Shown here one piece after another: positions 51,898 through 60,390 of a DNA stretch of 64,000 nucleotides; the stretch's first letter is position 1, and each line of letters starts with the position of its first letter. The DNA comes from Entamoeba invadens IP1 (lineage: Eukaryota > Evosea > Mastigamoebida > Endamoebidae), in assembly GCF_000330505.1 (NCBI RefSeq), contig NW_004191777.1:259682-323681 (forward strand), given 5' to 3'. A model generated the notes under the pieces. The model was not told the DNA's origin and ran no database searches. It saw only the letters and a list, made by a program, of their open reading frames with translations. A program made the translations under genes and the position numbers.

Positions 51898-54800
51898 ATG
51901 AGTGTGTCTGATTTATTTTCACAATTGAAGGCTGACGGCGATATTCAGAGTATTGTGCAACTTTCAAGAGAGTATTTTATACCTGCAGAGTTGAGATCTG
52001 ACGTGTATGACTACGTTTTACCAGAAGTTGAGTTTAAAGAAGTTAAGACAGAAAAGGACTTAGGCGAGTTAATACATCTTAATGAATTAATAACGAAATA
52101 TGGACTGGATCTAAGTAAATTAGAAGAAGCCAAAAAGATATCACAGTTCTTAATAGAAGGGGATTGCAAGTATTACGAAGATGTAATTCTTTTGATTCTA
52201 ATTATCGAGAAATTGACGAATCACATGGATATCCACTTCATGCAACGAGTCTTTAAGTGCTTCATGCCGTTTGCTGGAAATTTGCAAGCTCGAAATTGGC
52301 ATGGAATGATGACACTGACACATATGGCACTCTTGTACTTCTCGCCGTCGTCTACAATTCATGTTGATAAATTGAAAATAACGACGGACGTCATTTTGAA
52401 GCATTTGGTATTCTCATTGTGCATTAGACTCTGTGACGATTTTGAAAGTGTTTGCATGTTACTTGATGCTCTTGTATTGGAACAGAACCCAACACTAATT
52501 TTTCATATAATGCTCGTGTACTTTGAACATATTTCAAAGGAAATTGAAAAAACTCAAACCACTGAAGAAGTCATCAAAATGATAGAGAGCACAACATTGA
52601 AAGCAAATGATATGAAGTTGTTGATATCATTGGCGAAGTGCTCGTTAATTAAAACTCCGAATGCATTTAACGGACTTGTCGCCGGATGCTTTACCAATAA
52701 TTTGGCATTTAGAAATTGGTATGCCAAATTCATAGGAGAGTCATTTGTGATGACGCTGACCCCACAAGATGTCACACTCTTTTTAGAGAAAAAGGAAAAA
52801 ATTCAATTTATTGACTTTAGGACTGCGGAAGTCTTTGGGTTTGGGCATTTAAAAGGTGCGTTGAACATTCCTTATGCTGAGAATTGGAAGGAAGAAGTGC
52901 AGAAAACCACTGAAAAAATTGAAAAGAAGAACATTATAGTTTTGTACAACAGTGGAGAGAATGGGGGCATAACAACAAAGGAAATGGCTGTTGCGTGTTA
53001 TCAGTTCTATACCAAAGGATTTACAAAGGTTGGGATTCTCTTTTCTGGGTATAAAGGATATCATAAATTTTTCAATGAAGGGGCAGCTGGCTTTGAGATA
53101 GAGGCGCACAGTACATTAAGATGCCCCGTTTGCCTTGGAGTGACTGGAGGGTTTTTCTTACGCATTAAAAAGGAGGAGAAGGACAATGAAGAGAAAAAGG
53201 AAGAGAAAGTAGTAGAGAGTGTTGGTGACAAGAAAGAACAAAAAGTAGAAGAACAAATACAAGAAAAAGGTCAAGTTCAAGCAAAGGAAAGTAATGAAGA
53301 GAAGAAGGAAGTGATGCAAAGCGAAGTAAAACCAGAAGAAGAAAAAGTCGAAGACAAAGAAGACGACGGTAAAATTAAAACCGAAGGAACACAAAAGAAA
53401 TCAAGATGGGGAAGTGCTATTAGACAAACCCTCCGATGGTTTACCGAGCCAACAAAAGACGAAGTTAAAGACGATAAAATCGAAAACAAAAAAGAAAACA
53501 AAAGTGAAGAAGGCGAGAAGCAAGAAGGACAAAAAGAAGAAGAGAAGCTTCAACCTGAAAAAAAGGAAGAAAAACACGAAGAAAATGCAACTGAAAAGAA
53601 AGAGGAGAAAAAAGCTGTTCCACAATTGAGTACAGATGAAGTGGTTGTCGACACAACAGTGCTGAAACAATCTTTAATGAGCTTTTTAACTGGAAAGCCA
53701 AGAGAAAAAGTAGTTGAAAAGTCGACTGAGAAACCCGTGGAAAGTGAAGCAAAGGTTGAAAGCACTCAACTTCCACAAGAAGAAGAGAACAATACCAACG
53801 AAACACCAAAAGAAGAACAAGAAAAAGAAATTAAGAACAACGAAATGAAAGAAAACTTATTAACTGAAGTTAAAGACAAAAATTTGAAAGAAGAAATTAA
53901 AGTCGAAGCAAAAGAAGAAGAAAAGGGGACGGAAGTAATGAAAGAAATTAAAACAGATGAGCCAAAACAAGAAGAAACTAAAGAAGACGTCAAGCATATA
54001 GCAAAAGAAGAGCCTTTAATCGTTGAAAACACTAAAGAAGACACAACTAAACAAGAAGAAGCTCAAATCAAACAACTTGAAGAAGAAAGACTTGCAAAAG
54101 AAAAGTTCAACAAAGAGAAGATGGAGAAAGAACAAAAAGAAAAAGAAGAGAAAGAAGCTGCTTTACACAAAGCACAAGAAGAAGAACGCAAAAAAGCCGA
54201 ACAGCGAAAACAAGAGGAAGAGCGCCTTGCAAAAGAAAGAATAGCCAAAGAAGCCTTAGCCAAAAAGCTTGAGGAAGAGCGTCTTCTAAAAGAAAAAGCC
54301 GAAAAAGAGCGACTTGAGAAAGAAAAGAAAGAGCGCGAATTAGCCGCCAAAAAGGCTCAAGAAGAAAAAGAACGTAAAGAGAAATTGGAGAAGGAGCGAC
54401 TTCTCAAAATAGCTCAAGAGAAGGAGGCAGCTCTTAAAAAGGCTGAAGAAGACCGTATCGCAAAGGAGAAAGCCGAGAAGGAACGACTTCTGAAAGAGAA
54501 ATTAGAGAAGGAAAAACTCGCCAAATTAGCCAAAGAAAAAGCCGAGAAAGAGGCAGCTGCTAAAAGAGCAGAAGAGGAGCGTCTTGCTAAGGAAAAAGTC
54601 GAGAAGGAAAAACAATTAAAAGAGAAGCAAGAAGCCGAGAGAATAGTCAAAGAGAAAGCCGAGAAAGAGCGTCTTGAGAAAGAACGGATTGAAAAGGAGA
54701 AGGCTATTGCAGCAGCCAAAAAAGCAGAAGAAGAGCGTCTAGCAGAGGAAAAGCGTAAAAAAGAGGAAGACCTTAAAAAAGCAAAAGAAGCTGAAGTAGC

Positions 54801-55128
54801 CAAAGCGAAGTCGGCAAACGCATATTGTGAAGAATTGATGAAGACAAATAAACAATTTAAGTGTGTCAGGTGTAAAGGGAAAACAAAACAAGACGGCGTT
54901 TGTCTCGTCACGAAAGATGCCATTTTCGTGTTGCTTGAAAACAATGGAGAATGGGCCATAAAAGACCAAGTCATGTTAGCGGATGTCACACAAATTGCGA
55001 AAATTACGAAGATTAAAGGACAGATCAGAATCAAATATGGAGGCGGGGAGAAGGAGAAACACATCTCCCTTAACTTGGGTGACCTTTCTGATGAGTTGAT
55101 TAAGGAAATCAATTCTAAAGCAGTCTAA
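51898..55128 (+). CDS. TBC1D23-like protein: TBC, rhodanese and C-terminal PH-like domains with a long Lys/Glu insertion
   Basis: This 1076-residue protein has the TBC1D23 order. Residues ~1-275 are a divergent TBC domain (FIPAELRSDVYDYV; LEEAKKISQFLIEGDCKYYEDVI; EEVIKMIESTTLKANDMKLLISLAKCSLIKTPNAF). Residues ~285-400 are a rhodanese domain (IQFIDFRTAEVFGFGHLKGALNIPY) whose catalytic Cys loop is NSGENGG, so it is inactive, as in TBC1D23. Residues ~975-1076 are a PH-like domain (FKCVRCKGK, GVCLVTKDAIFVLLENNGEW). In animals TBC1D23 bridges golgins on endosomal vesicles to the WASH complex at the trans-Golgi. Residues ~421-974 are almost pure Lys/Glu/Ala/Gln coiled coil with many EERLAKEKxEKE repeats, far longer than the usual linker. 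The classical TBC Arg/Gln fingers are not evident, so GAP activity is unlikely. Confidence 0.82.
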   Translation: MSVSDLFSQLKADGDIQSIVQLSREYFIPAELRSDVYDYVLPEVEFKEVKTEKDLGELIHLNELITKYGLDLSKLEEAKKISQFLIEGDCKYYEDVILLILIIEKLTNHMDIHFMQRVFKCFMPFAGNLQARNWHGMMTLTHMALLYFSPSSTIHVDKLKITTDVILKHLVFSLCIRLCDDFESVCMLLDALVLEQNPTLIFHIMLVYFEHISKEIEKTQTTEEVIKMIESTTLKANDMKLLISLAKCSLIKTPNAFNGLVAGCFTNNLAFRNWYAKFIGESFVMTLTPQDVTLFLEKKEKIQFIDFRTAEVFGFGHLKGALNIPYAENWKEEVQKTTEKIEKKNIIVLYNSGENGGITTKEMAVACYQFYTKGFTKVGILFSGYKGYHKFFNEGAAGFEIEAHSTLRCPVCLGVTGGFFLRIKKEEKDNEEKKEEKVVESVGDKKEQKVEEQIQEKGQVQAKESNEEKKEVMQSEVKPEEEKVEDKEDDGKIKTEGTQKKSRWGSAIRQTLRWFTEPTKDEVKDDKIENKKENKSEEGEKQEGQKEEEKLQPEKKEEKHEENATEKKEEKKAVPQLSTDEVVVDTTVLKQSLMSFLTGKPREKVVEKSTEKPVESEAKVESTQLPQEEENNTNETPKEEQEKEIKNNEMKENLLTEVKDKNLKEEIKVEAKEEEKGTEVMKEIKTDEPKQEETKEDVKHIAKEEPLIVENTKEDTTKQEEAQIKQLEEERLAKEKFNKEKMEKEQKEKEEKEAALHKAQEEERKKAEQRKQEEERLAKERIAKEALAKKLEEERLLKEKAEKERLEKEKKERELAAKKAQEEKERKEKLEKERLLKIAQEKEAALKKAEEDRIAKEKAEKERLLKEKLEKEKLAKLAKEKAEKEAAAKRAEEERLAKEKVEKEKQLKEKQEAERIVKEKAEKERLEKERIEKEKAIAAAKKAEEERLAEEKRKKEEDLKKAKEAEVAKAKSANAYCEELMKTNKQFKCVRCKGKTKQDGVCLVTKDAIFVLLENNGEWAIKDQVMLADVTQIAKITKIKGQIRIKYGGGEKEKHISLNLGDLSDELIKEINSKAV

Positions 55129-55207
55129 TTCATTTTTACTTGTTTCTTTGAACTTGTTTGACTCATACATAGAACCAATTTCGACATTTTGATATCTCGA
55201 AAATACA

Positions 55208-55849
55208 ATGAAAACCATCTACATCGTAAGACACGGCGAGACACCAATCAACAAAGAGAAACTGATCCATGGGAGGACATTCAAACCCGATTGTACACTG
55301 AGCGAAAAAGGGTTCACACAAGCAGAGGAGTTTTACGAAGCACACAAAGACTTGAATATACAACACATCTTCACCTCGTCACTCCTTCGTTCACAACTGT
55401 CCGTCAACAAATTCCTTGAAAAGTATCCACACACTGCTTTAAAGGAATTCGATGAAGTCGATTTTGGTGAAGCCGAAGGTAAAACAATTTTCGAAAATGG
55501 GGTATGCAGACTCGACCCAGCTTTTAACGAGTGGGCTAAAGGTAATTACGATGCAAAGATGCCGCGCGGACAGTCGATGAATGAAGTCATCGAAGAACAA
55601 AAACGTGGTATGGAAATAGTCACAAACACACCAAGTGACGTTCTCATCGCCTCCCACCGTCGCGCAATTGTCATTTTTCTCAGTTGGACGCTCCAAATCC
55701 CGTACAACAAAGCGATGTCCATTGAAGTTCGCAACCTTCAAATGTTCCGCATAGGCTTTGAAAAGTCCACAAACACCTTTGTCGACATCGACAACATCGC
55801 TACTCAATGCAACACCACAAACAAAAATTTCAATAACATTTTCAATTGA
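55208..55849 (+). CDS. Histidine-phosphatase/phosphoglycerate-mutase-family protein
   Basis: This 213-residue protein has the RHG motif (IYIVRHGET, His 9), the SSLLRSQ arginine helix, an FGEAEG acid motif and the second His in IASHRRAIV (~149). This is the histidine phosphatase branch-1 fold. Many such proteins are cofactor-dependent phosphoglycerate mutases, others broad phosphatases. It is shorter than classical dPGM (~250), so the phosphatase branch is more likely. Two GAAC boxes lie upstream (55150-55153, 55172-55175). It follows TBC1D23 by 79 bp on the same strand. Confidence 0.9.
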   Translation: MKTIYIVRHGETPINKEKLIHGRTFKPDCTLSEKGFTQAEEFYEAHKDLNIQHIFTSSLLRSQLSVNKFLEKYPHTALKEFDEVDFGEAEGKTIFENGVCRLDPAFNEWAKGNYDAKMPRGQSMNEVIEEQKRGMEIVTNTPSDVLIASHRRAIVIFLSWTLQIPYNKAMSIEVRNLQMFRIGFEKSTNTFVDIDNIATQCNTTNKNFNNIFN

Positions 55850-55898
55850 TGGAAAATGTTATATAAAACATTTTTGAAGTTTACGTCCACTTTGCAAC

Positions 55899-56582
55899 TC
55901 AATCAATGTAGTCCAGTTCGTTTGGTATCCCAAGCGCCTTGTTAAGCTCGGTTGGCTCTGCCCCAACAGCCTTTGATTTTGCGTATGATTGCACGTTGAA
56001 TATAGCGTCCGTCCATCTATTTGCGGCCTCCTTAGCTTTTGTACAGTCGTTAGTCAACTTTTCGATGACCTCGGGGTCGTTCTCCTGTTGTGTTTTAATG
56101 GTTGTAGTTAACTCCTCACGCTTCTGTTTGAGTTGTTCGAGTTGTTTGATATTGGTGCCTCTGTCATCATCACCTTTCCTTTCCTTTTTCAAAGCTTCAT
56201 TTTCTTCTTTCACTTTTTGAGTCTTGTCTTTCGTCTCATCGATTTTGGTTTGGAGGTTCTCGCACTCAGTTCGCCGCTCGACGATCGACGCAGACGGAAA
56301 TGCCCAAAAGAAATTTGAACTTCCAATTTTGTCCGTCATAATCTTCCCATCCCCAACTAATTCTTTGACAACTTCCTCAACAGTCTTTGCGACGATCCCT
56401 ATGTGTTATATCTGTTATAATTCTTGTGCTTTGTATATTCAATCGTAGTTTTACTACTACAAACCTTTTTCTTTGCTGGCTACTACCTCAAGCTCTTTAA
56501 GGAGAAAAACGTCCTTTTTGTCTTCTAAAAGCTCCTTCATCCGCCTCAGTTTCTCCTCTTTCGACACAGCCTTCTTGGCCAT
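55899..56582 (-). CDS. MND1: Meiotic nuclear division protein 1 (MND1), two exons
   Basis: Exon 1 (56582-56465) encodes MAKKAVSKEEKLRRMKELLE and continues to SKEKG. A 66-nt intron (56464-56399, GTTTGT...TAG) splits that Gly codon; exon 2 is 56398-55899. The product is 205 residues, the usual MND1 length. The N-terminal winged helix ends SSNFFWAFPS, then a coiled coil with LEQLKQKREELTT, and the C-terminal signature AKEAANRWTDAIFNVQSYAK with GIPNELDYID. MND1 pairs with HOP2 to stimulate DMC1/RAD51 strand exchange in meiosis. It is one of the meiosis-specific set. Confidence 0.95.
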
Positions 56583-56872
56583 CTACGTTATGCTTTTTAA
56601 AGTCAAGTTCTCACTTTCTTTTTTGAGATATTCGTCAATCTTAAGAATCTATATTTTTATAGTAATTTTACAGTCATTGAGTTGTATTGTGTTTATTAAT
56701 AATTTAATACTTAAATTTAATAATCATATTAAACTCTTTGAATTCAAGGATTTAAAAATAATAATATAAATATTAATATATGAATGGTTTATCAAAAAAG
56801 AAGTAAAACTCAAATAAAATAAAAGTGGTGGAAAGAGAATGTGTTTAGGAGCAAAAAAAGAGGAAAGGAGAG

Positions 56873-57556
56873 ATGGAAAAAAAAGAAAAAAATAGTGACA
56901 TCGATCCTTTTGTCTTGAGGCTAAATGACGCTGTGAGCTCACCCGAAAAGGTTTTCGAATACGACCAGACGAAGGGCGCACTCAAACTCGCGAAACCTGA
57001 AATGTTGTCCGAGCTCAAAGACCCAACGCTCACAGAAAAAACTGTGCAACGGAAGATGAGTGCTTTTGGGTTCAAGAAAAAACGGATCGATGGAGTGGAC
57101 TACTTTTTTAATGCCTTTTTCAGGCCGAACGACAGAAACTCGCTTTCAAAGGTCAAAAACCGCAAGAGCGAGCTTATAAAGAAAAGAAAAAAATGCAAAT
57201 CCGAAACTGGGTCTTTTATTTCGAGCAGAAAGGCTTCTGAGGTGTTGGAAACAAGCGAACAACCCCAATTGTTGTCTTATACGCAACCCACATTTTTCGG
57301 TCAACAAATCGTACCAGACTCGGTAGAACAGCTTGGTATTGTCCAACAACAACCCCTTTACTTTGTTCAACAGCCACCAATCATCCAAGGACAGCGAGAG
57401 GCACTCGAGATGGAATTAAATATGCTCAACGAACGTGTGTCAAAACTGGAAGCCGGCAATCGAATGCTCAAAAACTTGATTACAAACAGTGAGTATGAAA
57501 TGTTGGGCATTTGTCAAGTCGTTGACGAGATTACCGAAAATGGGCGATTCCACTGA
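56873..57556 (+). CDS. Heat-shock-factor-type transcription factor
   Basis: Residues ~12-85 carry a divergent HSF DNA-binding domain: FVLRLNDAV, then FEYDQTKGALKL, the recognition helix TVQRKMSAFGFKKKR where SFVRQLNMYGFHKV is usual, and YFFNAFFRPN for the closing wing. A basic linker follows (SELIKKRKKCK), then a Gln/Pro-rich stretch, and a short coiled coil (LEMELNMLNERVSKLEAGNRML, ~180-205) like the HSF trimerisation zipper. It is shorter than most HSFs (227 residues) and lacks the conserved Arg of the recognition helix. It could regulate stress or encystation genes. Confidence 0.8.
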   Translation: MEKKEKNSDIDPFVLRLNDAVSSPEKVFEYDQTKGALKLAKPEMLSELKDPTLTEKTVQRKMSAFGFKKKRIDGVDYFFNAFFRPNDRNSLSKVKNRKSELIKKRKKCKSETGSFISSRKASEVLETSEQPQLLSYTQPTFFGQQIVPDSVEQLGIVQQQPLYFVQQPPIIQGQREALEMELNMLNERVSKLEAGNRMLKNLITNSEYEMLGICQVVDEITENGRFH

Positions 57557-57591
57557 CCAAAAACAAATTGGAAATACAGAATACAATTAAT

Positions 57592-59553
57592 TTAGTGTTG
57601 AAAAGAAGCTTTGTGGTTCGAGAGGAGGAGCTGTGTGCCAGGCGTGACCTTCTCATAAAGCATCATTGCGTATATGACGTCCTTCTTGAAGACGGGGTTA
57701 AGCCCGGCATACTCAGCCATGTGCGCCACAAGTGGCTCAATAAATTGGTCATTTTCGATGTGCACTTTCTTGTCGATTCTAAGCCAAACGATGTTCAGTA
57801 CAAAATGGTAGTGCGACGAGTTTGCCATCACTTGTGTAAGTCTTTGGTCTCCCAGAAAATTTGGAGCAGTGTAAAAATCGTTCAACAATCTATCTGTCTG
57901 CAAGTGCGCATTTTTCCGAATGAAAAGTGAGAACGGAAGAGAAATAGAAGGGGCAAGTGGGAGAAATGGATTACAGAGAAATGGAGTTTTAGCGTAGTCA
58001 TTGAACATGGCAATGAGCATTTTTTGCATAACAAGTTGCGTTGGGTGTTCTGTCTCGTATTTTCGGAGGAACGTGATGTGCTCCAAATAATGTTTTATAA
58101 TATGTGGATTGTAGTTCAATAGCCACACAAAGAGGACAATCTCATTTCTGTTTGTTTGGAGTTTTTTTACGACATCGAAGACATCGCACTTCTCCGTCTT
58201 TTTCCACAAATTGTGAAATGCGATGATTGACGAAATTTCTATGATAATTCCCTTGTGTGGAATTTCAAGTGGAGGTGGTAAACAGGTGAATGGATCTTTC
58301 ACATTGTTTTTTAGAATTGGAGTGAATGAATATATAACATCGAATGAACGAATATTGAGTGAAAGCGGTACGGGTATTAAATATGAATATTCGAGTAGTA
58401 CGGGGATGTTTTGTACTTTAAAGAGCGATGGGAGAAAGGTGTTGACGGCTGCTTTTGGTATAGTCTGAATTTGTTTCAAAAATAATTGCAAAGTCTTTGG
58501 GTCAACAGAATCGATAACATGTTCAAAAAAGTTAACACAAGAGCTGTATTGTCCTTTTCTAAACGCAACGTTCATGTTGAATACAATAAGCAGTGTGTTG
58601 AGCAAAAAATTGAACAAATTGGTTTCTTTACTGAACCATTGCAATTCATTTTCAATTACATAAAACACGTTAGTGCACCGAAGTAACGCGACTTTGAGAC
58701 TTGGATGTGGGATATTATGTAGTGATGGGTTAATAATAACTTTAAGAGTATCAATGAGTATTTTGAAAAACGTCATTTTGTCGCTTCTGAAGTCGGTGTA
58801 GATCGTTGTGTCAAAAGGGATTGTTGCGTATAACTCGTACAACACATTCTTAAACACATCACATTTTGAGACCAACTGGAGTAATGGTGATGAGTCTGGG
58901 TGGTATAACAATGGCAGAAAAATGAAGTAACTAATCACCTGAACTTGTGTTTTTGTGAATGTCAAGTGTTTATTGAACAGTGGTTCAAAAGGGCATTTTT
59001 TCTCTTTAAATATCACCTTCCCGATAAAGTACCATATTTTAGAAATACCAAATAATTTCCCAAGTTCTTTTACAAATACTTCGAAATCGGTATTGCAGAC
59101 TCTGAACATTGATTTGTTGATAAACCTCAAAGTGTATGCAACCAATTTAGTGTTTTCTAACATGTCTTGTGCCTCTTTGTTTCGATCTTTTGTTAGGATA
59201 AAGTCTTCAATCTTATTGTGGCGTTGACAGCACCGAAATTCTCCTTTATAAAACATACCACATTGGCACATGCACGTTCTCTCCACTTCTTGTATTCGGT
59301 GTTTTTGATGAAATTCGAAATCAAAGCAGTCTTTACAATATTTCACAGATCCCTCAGAGCATGTCAAACACGTGTAGTATTTAGTAACTGGTAATAAACA
59401 GTAACACGATTTTGAATTCTTCATCAACTTTTCAAAGGTAAAATTTGCATTGAATTTCTGAAGAAATGTGTCAATAGACTTTCCGTTTGCCAAACTGTTT
59501 TGGACAACGTAAACGTCTTTTTGGTTTGGAACAATCACTGAAGCATCATCCAT
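57592..59553 (-). CDS. UBR-box zinc-finger protein
   Basis: This 653-residue protein has an N-terminal UBR box (~48-116), a Cys/His-rich zinc fold that reads destabilising N-termini in N-end-rule E3 ligases (CYCLLPVTKYYTCLTC, KYCKDCFDFEFHQKHR, CMCQCGMFYKGEFRCCQRH). The rest is helical with no visible RING, HECT or ClpS domain. Human and yeast UBR1-type ligases are ~1700-2000 residues, so this is either a reduced UBR protein, a binding subunit, or an E3 whose RING is too divergent to see. Confidence 0.85.
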   Translation of the reverse strand: MDDASVIVPNQKDVYVVQNSLANGKSIDTFLQKFNANFTFEKLMKNSKSCYCLLPVTKYYTCLTCSEGSVKYCKDCFDFEFHQKHRIQEVERTCMCQCGMFYKGEFRCCQRHNKIEDFILTKDRNKEAQDMLENTKLVAYTLRFINKSMFRVCNTDFEVFVKELGKLFGISKIWYFIGKVIFKEKKCPFEPLFNKHLTFTKTQVQVISYFIFLPLLYHPDSSPLLQLVSKCDVFKNVLYELYATIPFDTTIYTDFRSDKMTFFKILIDTLKVIINPSLHNIPHPSLKVALLRCTNVFYVIENELQWFSKETNLFNFLLNTLLIVFNMNVAFRKGQYSSCVNFFEHVIDSVDPKTLQLFLKQIQTIPKAAVNTFLPSLFKVQNIPVLLEYSYLIPVPLSLNIRSFDVIYSFTPILKNNVKDPFTCLPPPLEIPHKGIIIEISSIIAFHNLWKKTEKCDVFDVVKKLQTNRNEIVLFVWLLNYNPHIIKHYLEHITFLRKYETEHPTQLVMQKMLIAMFNDYAKTPFLCNPFLPLAPSISLPFSLFIRKNAHLQTDRLLNDFYTAPNFLGDQRLTQVMANSSHYHFVLNIVWLRIDKKVHIENDQFIEPLVAHMAEYAGLNPVFKKDVIYAMMLYEKVTPGTQLLLSNHKASFQH

Positions 59554-59832
59554 TGTGTTTTTAAGTGTTTTCTTTGTTTTTTAACATCAATTTTAACAAT
59601 TTTTAGTCAAAATAATTTTAATTATTTACTTTAACAATTTGTTTGAGTAATTAATTAATAATTTTTAAAATATATTGTATTAGTAATTTCAATAGTATTA
59701 TATATCATTGAATTGAATATTAATTTTATAATATTTTAATTAGAATATTTACTATAAATGATCAAAAAAAAACAAATAAATTATAATAGAAACAACCATA
59801 AAATAAAAACAAGAGCCAAATTTCATAATAAA

Positions 59833-60390
59833 TTAAAGTGGTCGAGTGACTCCAAATTTATTACCACCATAGTGGTGGAGTGTGAGAAGCTCATCTGGAG
59901 TGTCTTTGTCGCATGTGTATATCGAGTCTTTGAAAAACGTTGGATCTGCTGAACACGCGACAGTCTTTCCAACAATAAGTTTTGATCCATCTTCAAAAGG
60001 AGTTACACGCTCCACAGTCATCTCGATACAACATGCAGCTTCTTCGATTCTGAGGGGGTGCTCAAACTCCTTTGAAACACATGGAAGCAAATGGAAATTT
60101 GTGAGTGGGAATTTGTCAACTTCATTTCCATGTTTTGAACCAAATGTAATAACATCTGCCATAGAACGCTTGAGTGGCACATTGATGACAAATTTGTTTG
60201 TTTTCAAAACGCATTGAAGAGTATGCGAGAGTGGTCCAAATTTAACCATAGCAGTGAAACGTGAAAGTGGCATATTCCATTGACAAGCCATGCCTGTGGA
60301 TCGTTTATTCTCTTCGTCATAAGCTGTGATAATGATCACTGGGCCGTGGTTAATGATTCTTGAAGTCGCGTCGGTATTAATTTCTTGCAT
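59833..60390 (-). CDS. Flavin-reductase/flavoredoxin-like FMN-binding split-barrel protein
   Basis: This 185-residue protein fits the flavin reductase-like split beta-barrel: GPVIIITAYDEEN, the FMN-contact stretch TGMACQWNMPLSR, a strand FGPLSHTLQCVLKTNKFVINVP, and a C-terminal HYGGNKFGV. Such proteins bind FMN and are common in anaerobic prokaryotes, where they serve as flavoredoxins or NAD(P)H-flavin reductases. In anaerobic amoebae a role in redox balance or oxygen scavenging is plausible but not shown. Its likely source is a prokaryote, by inference. Confidence 0.8.
   Translation of the reverse strand: MQEINTDATSRIINHGPVIIITAYDEENKRSTGMACQWNMPLSRFTAMVKFGPLSHTLQCVLKTNKFVINVPLKRSMADVITFGSKHGNEVDKFPLTNFHLLPCVSKEFEHPLRIEEAACCIEMTVERVTPFEDGSKLIVGKTVACSADPTFFKDSIYTCDKDTPDELLTLHHYGGNKFGVTRPL

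Noticed and set aside
54414..55112. 232-codon minus-strand Ser/Phe-rich frame
   Set aside because: It is the shadow of the Lys/Glu coiled-coil region of the TBC1D23-like gene.
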